A DNA stretch of 64,000 bases. It comes from Vineibacter terrae. Its GTDB lineage: Bacteria > Pseudomonadota > Alphaproteobacteria > Reyranellales > Reyranellaceae. Position 1 is the stretch's first letter. Each line of letters starts with the position of its first letter. The stretch spans positions 107,130 through 171,129 of the forward strand of contig NZ_VDUZ01000012.1 of assembly GCF_008039615.1 (NCBI RefSeq). Direction: 5' to 3'. A program made the position numbers and the translations under genes. The notes under the pieces are model-generated. The model did not search any database, had not been told where the DNA came from, and saw only the letters and a list, made by a program, of their open reading frames with translations. Positions 33,213-42,425 of this stretch are shown one piece after another.

Positions 33213-33359
33213 CTTACCTCTCCCGCATGCGGGAGAGGTCGACGGGTGCGCAGCACCCGGCGGGTGAGGGGCCAAGGACGAGGCGCCTTGTCTGTCGGCC
33301 CTCACCTTCCCATCGCTTCGCGATAGGCCCCTTCCTCTCCCGCTTGCGGGAGAGGAATG
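33213..33359. repeat. Intergenic palindromic element, family R3
   Basis: Outer arms ctctcccgcatgcgggagag and cctctcccgcttgcgggaga enclose paired gggtgagggg and ccctcacc segments, closely related to 19788-19936. It separates convergent genes. Confidence 0.88.
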
Positions 33360-34031
33360 TTACTCGCAGCTCTCCACCTTCGGCGGCGCGTCGAGGATCG
33401 TGGCGACCTTGCTGATGTCCAGGCAGCGATCGCCGATCCACGCCTTTTCATTCACGAACAGGCCGAAGATTCCCATCATCATCGCCTGACGATGCGCGTC
33501 GGGCTGCTCGCGGGCCAGCAGCCAGCCCAGCGCGTAGATGTTGGAGATGGCGAAATCGGCCGCCGAGACGTCCTTGTCCTTGGCCCACAGCGCCGCGTTC
33601 TTCTTCGCCGCCTCGGTCCCCGGGCCGTTCAGCTCGTTGAGCCAGGCGAACGATGCGTCGACCATGGCGTAGGTGTCGGCGTAGCGCTTCTTCTCGGCCT
33701 TCACGTCGTTGGCGCGGGCCGGGATCGACTTGCCGGCCACCGTGTCCTTGGCGCAGCCCGACCAGCGGCACAGGGTCACCATGGCCAGGTACTCGGCCAT
33801 CACGATCTCGGTGTTGCGGTTGTTGTGCAGCCGCCATTTGCGCGCCAGCGTCCAGCCCTGGCGCGCCTCGTCCTTGAACGGGCGCTCGGCCATGGGCGAG
33901 CCCTTCTCCAGCTCGCTCAGCACGGCACGGGCCGCGCCCGGCCATTCCGGCGGTATCTGCGCCAATGTTCCCGTTGAGCTCAATGCCAGGAGCGAAGCCG
34001 TACCGAACGCCACCCCGATGAGCCGCCGCAT
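33360..34031 (-). CDS. Exported protein of unknown function
   Basis: The 223-residue product begins with a clear signal peptide (MRRLIGVAFGTASLLALSSTGTLAQ). The mature part is helical with WSGCAKDTVAGKSIPARANDV, and two further cysteines near the C-terminus (GDRC, ESCE), so one or two disulphides are possible. I do not recognise a family. The start fits the signal peptide. It converges with the diiron gene. Confidence 0.7.
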   Translation of the reverse strand: MRRLIGVAFGTASLLALSSTGTLAQIPPEWPGAARAVLSELEKGSPMAERPFKDEARQGWTLARKWRLHNNRNTEIVMAEYLAMVTLCRWSGCAKDTVAGKSIPARANDVKAEKKRYADTYAMVDASFAWLNELNGPGTEAAKKNAALWAKDKDVSAADFAISNIYALGWLLAREQPDAHRQAMMMGIFGLFVNEKAWIGDRCLDISKVATILDAPPKVESCE

Positions 34032-34178
34032 CTACCACTCCTGCACCTGACTTTCGCGCAATACGATATAGGTGCGGGAAGGGACGGGGTTTGTCCATCA
34101 CCAAGGTGCCGCGCGGGCCTTGAGCCACCTGATCCCGGCTGGGGTCGAAAGACGCCTCGCCCGGTCGTGATCCTGCGT

Positions 34179-34502
34179 TCAATGTGCGCGGATATGGCGG
34201 GGATCATAGTGGGAGCCGTGGAAATCCGCGAACAGCTCCCCGATCTGAGGGTGGCCGACCGGCTTGCCGCTGCGGTCGGGCAGCAGGTTCTGCTCCGAGA
34301 CATAGGCGACATAGGTCGTCTGCGCATTCTCGGCCAGCAGGTGGTAGAACGGTTGGTCGCGCCGCGGGCGCACTTCTTCCGGGATCGACAGCAGCCAATC
34401 CTCGGTATTGGCAAATACCGGGTCGATATCGAAGATCACACCCCGGAACGGGTAGATCCGGTGTTTGACCACCTGACCGATCCCGAACTTGGCGGTTTTC
34501 AT
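34179..34502 (-). CDS. hspQ: Heat shock protein HspQ (YccV-like hemimethylated-DNA-binding family)
   Basis: The 107-residue protein has the whole HspQ/YccV pattern: AKFGIGQVVKHRIYPFRGVI, FANTEDWLLSIPEEVRP, and DQPFYHLLAENAQTTYVAYVSEQNLL. In enterobacteria HspQ binds DnaA mutants and acts as a specificity factor for Lon protease. The ATG at 34502 opens the conserved region; the frame continues 1.1 kb upstream only as the antisense of the oxidoreductase gene. Confidence 0.93.
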   Translation of the reverse strand: MKTAKFGIGQVVKHRIYPFRGVIFDIDPVFANTEDWLLSIPEEVRPRRDQPFYHLLAENAQTTYVAYVSEQNLLPDRSGKPVGHPQIGELFADFHGSHYDPRHIRAH

Positions 34503-34694
34503 GATTGCATCCCCGCGATACGCTGCGCGATCGCCGTGCGTCCACCCCGGAGATCCATCGGCATAGGGCGCCATCGGGGCGTCCGGACCTTGTGCGCGCA
34601 TATATTTTGCTCCCGATTTGGGGGTAAATGCAACGAATCCCGGATTTTCGCACTCAACCTGGATGCTTTCGCGCAGTGGAGGGGAGCAAGGACC

Positions 34695-35711
34695 GTGCCG
34701 ACACCGCGCAATCTCGAGAACAGGCGTGTGGTGCTGGCGGCGCGGCCTGTCGGCATCCCGCAAGCAGCGCACTTCGCGCTCGAGGCGGTCTCGGTTCCGG
34801 AGCCGGCCGACGGTCAGGTATTGGTGCGAAACCGCTATCTGTCGGTCGACCCTGCGATGCGGGGCTGGGTCAACGTGGCGGCCAACTATGCGCCGCCGGT
34901 GCCGGTCGGCGAGGTCATGCGGTCCTTCGCCGCGGGCGAGGTGATCGCCTCGGCGAGCCGGCTCTTCAAGGCCGGTGATCTGGTCACCGGGATGTTCGGC
35001 TGGCAGCAATATGCCGTCGTCGATGCCCAGACAGCCCGCGCGATTCCGCATGACGATCTGCCTCTGTCGGCCGCCTTGGGCGTGCTCGGCCTCAACGGCG
35101 TCACCGCCTACTGGGGGCTGCTGGGTGTCGGCCAACCCAGACCGGGCGATACGGTGGTGGTCTCGACCGCCGCCGGCGCCGTGGGCTCGGCCGTTGGCCA
35201 GATCGCGCGGCTCAAGGGCTGCCGCACTGTCGGCATCGCCGGCGGTGCCGACAAGGTGCGGCAATGCCGTGAAATATTCGGCTTCGATGCCGCCATCGAC
35301 TACAAGGCCGGCGACCTGGCCGCGGCCCTGGATGCGGCATGCCCGCGTGGCGTCGACGTCTATTTCGACAATACGAGTGGACCGATCAGCGATGCGGTGC
35401 TGTCCCGGCTGGCGGTGCGGGCGCGGGTGGTGATCTGCGGCACCGCATCGATCGCCAGCTGGGAGCCGTGGCCATCGGGCCCGCGCATCGAGCGGCATCT
35501 GCTGGTGAAGCGGGCGCGGGCCGAGGGCTTTCTGCTGTTCGACTGGATGGACCGGTACGATGAGGCTGTTCAGGCGCTGGCGGCCTGGGTGCGTGATGGA
35601 CAGCTTCGCTACCAGGAGCATGTATTGAAGGGCTTAGCGTCGGCACCCGACGCGATCGCCATGCTATACCGTGGTGAGAATCAGGGTAAGTTGCTGATCG
35701 AAATCGAGTGA
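34695..35711 (+). CDS. NADP-dependent MDR-family oxidoreductase (CurA/prostaglandin-reductase-like)
   Basis: The 338-residue medium-chain reductase lacks catalytic zinc residues. It shows family features NRYLSVDPAMRGW, GVLGLNGVTAYWGLL and the cofactor loop VVVSTAAGAVGSAVGQIARL. Such enzymes reduce alpha,beta-unsaturated ketones or aldehydes, curcumin being the example for E. coli CurA. The start is GTG at 34695 with GGGGAG nearby; no ATG fits. It is divergent from hspQ. Confidence 0.9.
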   Translation: MPTPRNLENRRVVLAARPVGIPQAAHFALEAVSVPEPADGQVLVRNRYLSVDPAMRGWVNVAANYAPPVPVGEVMRSFAAGEVIASASRLFKAGDLVTGMFGWQQYAVVDAQTARAIPHDDLPLSAALGVLGLNGVTAYWGLLGVGQPRPGDTVVVSTAAGAVGSAVGQIARLKGCRTVGIAGGADKVRQCREIFGFDAAIDYKAGDLAAALDAACPRGVDVYFDNTSGPISDAVLSRLAVRARVVICGTASIASWEPWPSGPRIERHLLVKRARAEGFLLFDWMDRYDEAVQALAAWVRDGQLRYQEHVLKGLASAPDAIAMLYRGENQGKLLIEIE

Positions 35712-35892
35712 CGGCACGAGATCGCTCGAAAATCCAGTGGAAGCAGGGCGAGGTATTGCCGTGTCGGGCACAGCGGTGGCCCGCGCAGGTCGGGCACAAA
35801 CGCCGCTTTCCGGCCTGACTCTGGTAGCCGCCGGAATTCTACTATGATGGTGTCGGGGCCGCCCGGGTGCGGGCGGTGCCGCAAGGAGAGCC

Positions 35893-36747
35893 GTGTTGGC
35901 GAGTGATTTGGCGGTCAAGTTCTGGGGTGTGCGCGGATCGATCGCCTGCGCCGGGCCGCAATATGTGCGCTACGGCGGCAACACCTCGTGCCTTGAAGTG
36001 ACGGCGGGCGGGCGGCGTCTGATCTTTGATGCCGGCACCGGCCTGCGGCCGCTGGGCGACACGCTGTGCTCCGCCGACAAGCTCGACGTCGACATTTTCT
36101 TCACGCACACGCATTTCGACCATATCTGCGGGCTTACCTTCTTCAAGCCGCTGTACACGCGCGAGAACAAGGTGCGGCTGTGGGCCGGGCATCTCGCGCC
36201 GATCCTGCGGCTGGTCGATGTCGTCAAGCAGCTCATGATGGCGCCGCTCTATCCCGTGACGCTCGATATCTTCGTCGCCAAGGTCGAGTTCCGGGACTTC
36301 CGCAGCGGCGAGACGTTGCGGCCGGCGGCCGGCGTGCGTCTGCGCACGGCGCCGCTGAACCATCCCAACGGCGCCACCGGCTATCGCATCGAGCATGGCG
36401 GCAAGGCGATCTGCTACATCACCGACACCGAGCATCGCGGCGGCCCGCCCGATCCCGTGGTGGTCGAGCTGTGCCGCGACGCCGACGTGATGATCTACGA
36501 CAGCACCTACACCGATGCGGAGTATCCTTCGTATCGCGGCTGGGGCCACTCGACATGGCAGGAAGGCATCCGGGTCGCCGATGCGGCCAATGTCGGAAGC
36601 CTGGTGATCTTCCATCACGACCCCTCGCACGACGATGCGTTCATGGACGGTGTCGAACGCGATGCCCAGGCGGCGCGGCCGGGCACGGCCAAGAACGGTC
36701 AGCCGCGCGCCGTCGTTGCGCGCGAAGGCATGGTGATCGCGCCGTGA
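35893..36747 (+). CDS. MBL-fold metallo-hydrolase
   Basis: The 284-residue protein has the metallo-beta-lactamase metal motif THTHFDH (71-77), further ligands H157 (PLNHPNG), D178 (YITDTEH) and a C-terminal histidine (FHHDPSHDD). The opening KFWGVRGSIACAG and YGGNTSCLEV are typical of the cAMP-phosphodiesterase/PhnP-like subgroup, so a cyclic or linear phosphodiester is a possible substrate. GTG at 35893 follows AAGGAGAG. A class III adenylate cyclase lies 1 kb downstream on the same strand, which makes a cAMP link worth testing. Confidence 0.85.
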   Translation: MLASDLAVKFWGVRGSIACAGPQYVRYGGNTSCLEVTAGGRRLIFDAGTGLRPLGDTLCSADKLDVDIFFTHTHFDHICGLTFFKPLYTRENKVRLWAGHLAPILRLVDVVKQLMMAPLYPVTLDIFVAKVEFRDFRSGETLRPAAGVRLRTAPLNHPNGATGYRIEHGGKAICYITDTEHRGGPPDPVVVELCRDADVMIYDSTYTDAEYPSYRGWGHSTWQEGIRVADAANVGSLVIFHHDPSHDDAFMDGVERDAQAARPGTAKNGQPRAVVAREGMVIAP

Positions 36748-36805
36748 TGGTCCTTTCTCATCGCCGCGTCCGGCTGCGCACCCCATGACGGGCTGAGCCT
36801 TCGCC

Positions 36806-37672
36806 ATGACGCCGCGCGAGACGTGGAGACGGATGCGTCTGGGCATGGCGACCGTCACGGGCTGGCGCCGTGCCGGCTGGTTCATCCCCTATCGCTATGC
36901 CGACACGCTGCCGCCGGCCGGCGCATCTCCGCCCTACGTCGCGGTCGAGCGTCTGTTCGACGCCGAGCGCAGCGCGTTTGTGGCGGTGATCGATCGCATC
37001 GACGCCCTGGCCGAGCCGTTGCGTGCGATCGCCGCTGGCGACGCGCCGGCCGGAGCGGGCCGCCCGCCGCGCTTTGATCAGGCGTGGTTCCCGACCCTGG
37101 ATGCCTGCGCGGCGTACGCGCTGGTGCGTCATCTCGAGCCGCGGCGCATCGTCGAGGTCGGGTCGGGACACTCGACGCGCTTCCTGGCGCGCGCGCTGGC
37201 CGACGGCGGCCGGGGCGGCGAGATCGTTGCCGTCGACCCGGCGCCGCGTGCCGAGATCGCCGGCCTTCCCGGCGTCCGCGTGGTGCGCGGCACGGTGCAT
37301 CGTGCCGATCGCGCTGTGCTCGCGAGCCTGGCGGCGGGCGACGTGCTGTTCATCGACTCGAGCCACATCCTGATGCCGGGCAGCGACGTCGACCTGCTGT
37401 TCAACCGCGTGCTGCCCGACCTGCCGGCCGGCACCATCGTGCATATCCACGACATCCTGCTGCCGGATGACTATCCCGCGCAGTGGGCGTGGCGGAACTA
37501 CAACGAGCAGCTCGCGGTCGTCCCGCTGCTTGTCGACGCCGCCTACAAGCCGCTGTTTGCCGGCCACTTCGCGCGCACGCGGCTGGCGGAGCGCCTCTCG
37601 ACGTCGGTCGCGGCGACGCTGCCGCGGCACCCTGAAGGCTTTCCGACCAGCCTGTGGCTGCGCAAGGTGTGA
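36806..37672 (+). CDS. Class I SAM-dependent methyltransferase-like protein
   Basis: The 288-residue protein carries a Rossmann SAM-binding opening (RRIVEVGSGHSTRFLARAL) and later the IVAVDP acidic strand. FIDSSHILMPGSDVD and IVHIHDILLPDDY resemble the class of cytosolic methyltransferases with a D/H metal or substrate site. The target is unknown. It follows the MBL hydrolase by 58 bases and precedes the cyclase by 40 bases, so the three may form an operon. Confidence 0.78.
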   Translation: MTPRETWRRMRLGMATVTGWRRAGWFIPYRYADTLPPAGASPPYVAVERLFDAERSAFVAVIDRIDALAEPLRAIAAGDAPAGAGRPPRFDQAWFPTLDACAAYALVRHLEPRRIVEVGSGHSTRFLARALADGGRGGEIVAVDPAPRAEIAGLPGVRVVRGTVHRADRAVLASLAAGDVLFIDSSHILMPGSDVDLLFNRVLPDLPAGTIVHIHDILLPDDYPAQWAWRNYNEQLAVVPLLVDAAYKPLFAGHFARTRLAERLSTSVAATLPRHPEGFPTSLWLRKV

Positions 37673-37712
37673 CGGCGCCCGGCGGCTGCGCGCCGGGATG
37701 CTAGGATGTTCC

Positions 37713-39173
37713 ATGGCTGCCGCTATGCGTCTTGGCCGGCTGCGCCGCTGGCTCATGGGTGATGCGCCCGACGACGGGCTGCCGGCGCGTGTGCTCGACA
37801 CGATCCGCGCCCAGCAGGATCGCAGCGAGATCATGGTCAGCGTGGCGCAGCTGCTGGCGATCGGCTTCTTCGCGACCCTGTACGGCGCGGCGCCCATGGC
37901 CCAGGGCCAGATCCAGCCGGTGACCCTGGCGGCGGCTTTCGATCTCGTCGCCGGCCTGCTGGGCATCGACCTGGCGCATGTCGGGCTGGCCGGCCTGCGC
38001 GATGCCGCCGACCATGTCGAGTTCGTGTTCGGCGTCCTGGGCATCTATGCCGTCGTGACGCTGCTGCGCCTGATCCTGGCGTTGCGTCGCCGGTTGACGC
38101 CCTGGATGCTCTATGCGTCGGCGATCAGCGACATGGCGCTGCTGATGGCGGTGATCTGGAGCTTCCACCTGAAATACGCCCAGACGGCCGCCTTCTACCT
38201 GAAGGCGCCGACCTTCATGTACGTCTTCATCTTCATCGCCCTGCGTGCGCTGCGCTTCGAGGCGCGCTACGTGCTGTTCGCCGGCGCGATGGGAGCGCTG
38301 GGCTGGGCGATCCTGCTGCTGATCGTGCTCAGCGGTCATGGTGGCCCGCCCAACGTGACGCATGACTACACCGAGTACCTGACCTCGAACGCGACGCTGA
38401 TCGGCGCCGAGGTCGACAAGATCGTCGCCGTCCTCCTGGTGACCTCGATCCTGGCGCTGGCGATCACGCGGGCGCGGCGCCTGCTGGTGCGGGCCGTGGC
38501 CGAGCGCATCGCGGCCCAGGATCTGTCGCGGTTCCTGGCGCCCGAGGTCGCTGATCGCATCCGTCGCAGCGAGCTGAGGATCGCCGCCGGGGAAGGCGAG
38601 CTGCGCGACGTCACCATCCTCACCACGGATCTGCGCGCGTTCTCGGGCTTGTCGGCGACGATGGCCCCCGACTCGGTCGTGAAGCTGCTGCAGGACTACC
38701 AGGCCCGCGTCTGCCCCGCGATCAGGGCTGCCGGCGGCAGCATTGACAAGTACCTGGGCGACGGGATTCTCAGTTCGTTCGGCGCGGCGCAGCCAAGCGG
38801 CACCGACGCGGCCGATGCCTTGCGCGCCGCCGATGCCGTCGCGGCGGCGGTCGCGGCATGGAACGCCGAGCGGACGGGGCAGGGCCTGCCGCCGATGCGT
38901 GTCGGCATGGCGCTGGCCTCCGGGCGGGTCATCTTCGGGGCGGTCGGCGATGGCGACCGGCTCGAGTACACGGTCATCGGCGACGCCGTGAACCGGGCTG
39001 CCAAGCTCGAGAAGCACACCAAGGCGGAGAACGTGCGCGCGCTGTGCGATGCAGCAACGTACGACCGGGCGGTGAGCCAGGGCTATGTGCCGCCGGCCGT
39101 GCGCGAGAGGCGCGCGGCGCGGCAGGTCGACGGGGTTGCGGCACCTGTCGATCTTGTGGTCATCACGCCATGA
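37713..39173 (+). CDS. Membrane class III adenylate cyclase
   Basis: The 486-residue protein has about six membrane segments (roughly residues 40-60, 102-124, 131-152, 166-182, 186-208, 235-254), a short linker, and a class III cyclase domain from about 297. Metal-binding D306 (TTDLRAFSG) and D350 are present. K346 in GSIDKYLGDG and D424 in YTVIGDAVNRAAKLE are the adenine-specifying pair, so cAMP is the likely product. ATG 37713 with AGGA upstream is preferred over ATG 37698. Relatives are common in rhizobia and Rhodospirillales. Confidence 0.92.
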   Translation: MAAAMRLGRLRRWLMGDAPDDGLPARVLDTIRAQQDRSEIMVSVAQLLAIGFFATLYGAAPMAQGQIQPVTLAAAFDLVAGLLGIDLAHVGLAGLRDAADHVEFVFGVLGIYAVVTLLRLILALRRRLTPWMLYASAISDMALLMAVIWSFHLKYAQTAAFYLKAPTFMYVFIFIALRALRFEARYVLFAGAMGALGWAILLLIVLSGHGGPPNVTHDYTEYLTSNATLIGAEVDKIVAVLLVTSILALAITRARRLLVRAVAERIAAQDLSRFLAPEVADRIRRSELRIAAGEGELRDVTILTTDLRAFSGLSATMAPDSVVKLLQDYQARVCPAIRAAGGSIDKYLGDGILSSFGAAQPSGTDAADALRAADAVAAAVAAWNAERTGQGLPPMRVGMALASGRVIFGAVGDGDRLEYTVIGDAVNRAAKLEKHTKAENVRALCDAATYDRAVSQGYVPPAVRERRAARQVDGVAAPVDLVVITP

Positions 39174-39319
39174 TCGGATTTCGAGCACATTTCGGGATCG
39201 GCCCCGGATGCCTTGATCTTGCCCGATTTTCGCGGCGAGCGGTCGTGTCCTTGCCCTTTGCCCGCCCACCCCTTATGTAACGAGAGACGGCTCGGGGCCG
39301 GTTCGATCCGGGGGTACCC

Positions 39320-40024
39320 GTGGGCAATATCGATATCATCCTGATCGCATTGGTCGCCGTATTCCTCGTGTTGCGGCTGCGTTCTGTACTGGGTCGCCGT
39401 ACCGGCAACGAGCAGCGGCCGCCGACCCAGGATCCGTTCACGCCGCCGTCGGCGCCGCCTTTTCCCACCAACGAGCCGCGCCGTGACAACGGCAATGGCA
39501 ATGTCGTGTCCCTGCCGCGGCAGCCGGAGCGGCCGGCTGCCGCCGAAGGCGGCGCGCCCGTCGTCGTGTCACCGGCCGCGAATGACGGGGTGGCGCGCAT
39601 CCGCGCCGCCGACCCGGCATTCGATCCGATCGGCTTCGGCGGCGGCGCCCGCGGCGCCTTCGAGATGATCGTCGGCGCCTTCGCCAAGGGCGATGCCGCC
39701 ACGCTGCGCACGTTGCTGGACCCCACCACCTTCGCCAGCTTCGATTCCGCGATCCGTGACCGGATGGCCCAGCAGCGGACGCTGGAGACGAACCTGGTCG
39801 GCTTCCTGTCGACCGAGATCGTGCAGGCCGAGATGGAAGGCTCGCGCGCCCTGGTCACGGTGCGCTTCGTCACCGAGCAGGTCAACGTGACGCGCGACGT
39901 CGACGGCCTGGCCGTCGAAGGCAATCCGAACACGGTCGAGCGGGTCACCGACCTGTGGACGTTCGCGCGCGACACGCGCTCCAACGACCCCAATTGGCTT
40001 CTGGTGCGCACGGCATCCGAATAG
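39320..40024 (+). CDS. Tim44-like domain protein (TimA type)
   Basis: The 234-residue protein has an N-terminal membrane anchor (about 4-20), a proline-rich linker, and a C-terminal Tim44-like domain (about 95-232; FDPIGFGGGARGAFEMIVGAFAKGDAATLRTLL). Alphaproteobacterial relatives are inner-membrane proteins related to mitochondrial Tim44. GTG at 39320 is the start. It precedes mltA, the conserved alphaproteobacterial order; the usual third gene (Smr) is not found here. Confidence 0.88.
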   Translation: MGNIDIILIALVAVFLVLRLRSVLGRRTGNEQRPPTQDPFTPPSAPPFPTNEPRRDNGNGNVVSLPRQPERPAAAEGGAPVVVSPAANDGVARIRAADPAFDPIGFGGGARGAFEMIVGAFAKGDAATLRTLLDPTTFASFDSAIRDRMAQQRTLETNLVGFLSTEIVQAEMEGSRALVTVRFVTEQVNVTRDVDGLAVEGNPNTVERVTDLWTFARDTRSNDPNWLLVRTASE

Positions 40025-40162
40025 CCGAGGCGTCCGGCGCCCGTCCCGGGCGCCGCTGCATGACGCCAGGGGGCGATCTGCCCCGACATCGCCACGATCC
40101 CGGTTTCCCCTTAACCTGCGGCGCGGGTTGTATGTCGCGCGGTTTGCTTTAGGATCAATTCG

Positions 40163-41305
40163 ATGAACAAGAAAAAAATCGTCGTGGGAGCAGGGGCCCG
40201 CAGGTTTGGGTGCGCTGCGAAGGTCTTCACCATCATGGCTCTGGCGCTTGCAGGGTGCGCTGGCGGGACGACCGAAAGCGCACGCCGTCCCAGCTTGACG
40301 GTCGCAAGCTTCGATGACTTGCCGGGCTGGCAGCAGGACGCCCAGGCCGAGACGATCGGCGCCTTGCGGCGGTCCTGTCCGCGCCTGGTGAGCGGCGAAG
40401 GCACGCGCATCCGCATGGATAGCGGCGAGTACCACACGACAGCCGAGCAGTGGCGCCGGGTCTGCACCGCCGCCGAGGCCGTGGCACGCGACAACCACCG
40501 CGGCGCCCGCGCCTATTTCGAGCGCTACTTCGATGTGCTGGCCGTGGCCGGTCCCGACAGCGACGGACGCTTCACCGGCTACTACGAGCCCGAGATCAAG
40601 GGCAGCCGGGTGCCGAGCCGGCGCTTCACCATTCCGGTCTATCGCCGGCCGCCCGATCTTCAGAACGACAAGCCCTACCTGACGCGCACCGAGATCGAGA
40701 ACGGCGCGCTGCGCGGCCGGGGCCTCGAGCTCGCCTATGTCGAGGACATGATCGGCCTGTTCGAGATGCATGTTCAGGGCTCGGGCCGCATTGCGCTGGC
40801 CGAAGGCGGTGTGATGCGCCTGGGCTTCGACGGCACCAACAACCGCACCTACACCGCCCTGGCCAAGGTGCTGGTGGACGAGGGCGCGTTGAAGCCGGAC
40901 GAGGCGACATGGCCCGGAATCCGCGCCTGGCTGCAGAAGAACCCCAATCGCGCCCGCGAGATCATGCGCAAGAACGATCGCTACGTGTTCTTCAAGGACA
41001 CCGGCAGGTCGGGTGCCGTGGGCGCGCAGGGCGTGGCGCTGACATCGGGCCGGTCGATGGCGGTCGATCCTGCCTTCGTGCCCTATGGCATGCCGATCTA
41101 TATCGACACCACCCGGCCGGCGCCGAACAAGCCCGGCGAGACCATGACGTTCCGGCGGCTGATGGTGGCCCAGGACACGGGCGCGGCGATCAAGGGTCCC
41201 GTGCGCGGTGACGTCTTCTTCGGCGCCGGCTCGGCCGCCGCCGACACGGCGGGCCGCATGAACAGCTCCGGCCGCTGGTGGCTCCTGGTCCCGAAGAAGA
41301 GCTGA
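40163..41305 (+). CDS. mltA: Membrane-bound lytic murein transglycosylase A
   Basis: MltA cleaves the glycan strand of peptidoglycan to 1,6-anhydromuramyl products. The 380-residue lipoprotein has a lipobox ALALAGC with lipidated C32. It has the MltA core (FTGYYEPEIKGSRVPS, YVEDMIGLFEMHVQGSGRI, GFDGTNNRTYTALAKVL) and the 3D-domain with catalytic aspartates (VAQDTGAAIKGPVRGDVFFG). It follows the Tim44-like gene by 138 bases. Confidence 0.95.
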   Translation: MNKKKIVVGAGARRFGCAAKVFTIMALALAGCAGGTTESARRPSLTVASFDDLPGWQQDAQAETIGALRRSCPRLVSGEGTRIRMDSGEYHTTAEQWRRVCTAAEAVARDNHRGARAYFERYFDVLAVAGPDSDGRFTGYYEPEIKGSRVPSRRFTIPVYRRPPDLQNDKPYLTRTEIENGALRGRGLELAYVEDMIGLFEMHVQGSGRIALAEGGVMRLGFDGTNNRTYTALAKVLVDEGALKPDEATWPGIRAWLQKNPNRAREIMRKNDRYVFFKDTGRSGAVGAQGVALTSGRSMAVDPAFVPYGMPIYIDTTRPAPNKPGETMTFRRLMVAQDTGAAIKGPVRGDVFFGAGSAAADTAGRMNSSGRWWLLVPKKS

Positions 41306-41315
41306 CGCCGCCGCC

Positions 41316-41426
41316 GGGAGCGCGCCACTCCAGTGGCGCCCCGGGCCAACGGCCCGGTTCATGCCTGACATTGCTGCTGTTGACCCGGCGCTACGCGCCG
41401 GGGCGCCACTGGAGTGGCGCGCTCCC
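41316..41426. repeat. Palindromic element, family R2 (perfect copy)
   Basis: Perfect 25-base inverted arms (41316-41340 and 41402-41426) enclose two small perfect hairpins (41341-41357 and 41386-41400). It matches the arms of the nrdA-nrdB element. Confidence 0.92.
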
Positions 41427-41514
41427 AGCCGATTGAGCGCGACGATCGCCACCGTTGCTTCAATGTGCTGCGCCGGCCATTGTGCGGATGGTCGATCCAT
41501 CTGCATCCCACGCC

Positions 41515-42375
41515 ATGAGCACTGTTTCCGAACCGTCATCGCATGCGCCCGGCCGCGGCAAGACCGTGGGCCTGTTCGTCACCTGCCTCGTCGACATGTT
41601 CCGGCCGTCGGTCGGGTTTGCCGCCGTGAAGCTGCTCGAGGACGCGGGCTGCCGCGTGGTGGTGCCGGACGTGCAGACCTGCTGCGGCCAGCCGGCCTAC
41701 AACTCCGGCGACCGCGGCGATGCGCGCGCGGTGGCGCGGCAGGTGATCGCCGCGTTCGAGGGCTTCGACCATGTCGTCGTGCCCTCGGGTTCCTGCGGCG
41801 GCATGATCGCGCATCATTTCCCGGGCTTGTTCGACGACGATCGGCCCATGCGGCAGCGCGCCGAGGCGTTGGCCGCCAGGACCCACGAGCTGATGTCGTT
41901 CCTGGTCGACGTGCTGGGCGTGCGCCGCGTCGCGGCGCGCTGTGACGCCACCGTCACCTACCACGATTCGTGCTCGGGCTTGCGCGAGCTCGGCATCAAG
42001 GCGCAGCCCAGGACGCTGCTGGCCGGGGTCGCCGGCCTGAAGCTGGCGGAGATGACCAATCCGGAAGTGTGCTGCGGCTTCGGCGGCACGTTCTGCGTCA
42101 AGTACCCCGACATCTCCAACGCCATGCTGATCGACAAGACCGCGGACATCGCCGGGACCGGCGCCGATACCTTGCTGGCCGGCGATCTCGGTTGCCTGAT
42201 GAACATGGCCGGCAAGCTGCAGCGTGAGGGCAAGGCCGTGCGCGTGCGTCATGCCGCCGAGGTGCTGGCCGGCATGGGCGACCTCCCCGCCATCGGCGAG
42301 CCGGAGAGGACAGAAGCGCCTGTTTCGGACCGCGCGCGTCCACGCGCGCACCGGCGCACAAGCGCCGGATCATGA
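41515..42375 (+). CDS. lutA: Lactate utilization protein LutA (Fe-S oxidoreductase)
   Basis: LutA is part of the LutABC L-lactate dehydrogenase complex. The 286-residue protein has the two CCG cysteine-rich motifs (C56-C57 in QTCCGQPAYNSGD and C186-C187 in EVCCGFGGTF), each with partner cysteines (SGSCGG, DSCSGLRELG). The ATG at 41515 gives the normal N-terminus. The last ~17 residues (VSDRARPRAHRRTSAGS) and the stop codon come from a palindromic element that has replaced the original end. Confidence 0.93.
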   Translation: MSTVSEPSSHAPGRGKTVGLFVTCLVDMFRPSVGFAAVKLLEDAGCRVVVPDVQTCCGQPAYNSGDRGDARAVARQVIAAFEGFDHVVVPSGSCGGMIAHHFPGLFDDDRPMRQRAEALAARTHELMSFLVDVLGVRRVAARCDATVTYHDSCSGLRELGIKAQPRTLLAGVAGLKLAEMTNPEVCCGFGGTFCVKYPDISNAMLIDKTADIAGTGADTLLAGDLGCLMNMAGKLQREGKAVRVRHAAEVLAGMGDLPAIGEPERTEAPVSDRARPRAHRRTSAGS

Positions 42376-42401
42376 GCGCGCGTGGACGCGCGGTCTGAAA
42401 C
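42322..42401. repeat. Palindromic element, family R5, overlapping the lutA 3' end
   Basis: Long near-perfect arms (42322-42349 and 42376-42401, core ggaccgcgcgcgtccacgcg) enclose a perfect CCGGCGC/GCGCCGG hairpin with loop ACAA. The lutA TGA lies inside. A related copy is at 62550-62683. Confidence 0.88.
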
Positions 42402-42425
42402 AAGACGACACCGAAAGAGCAAGCG

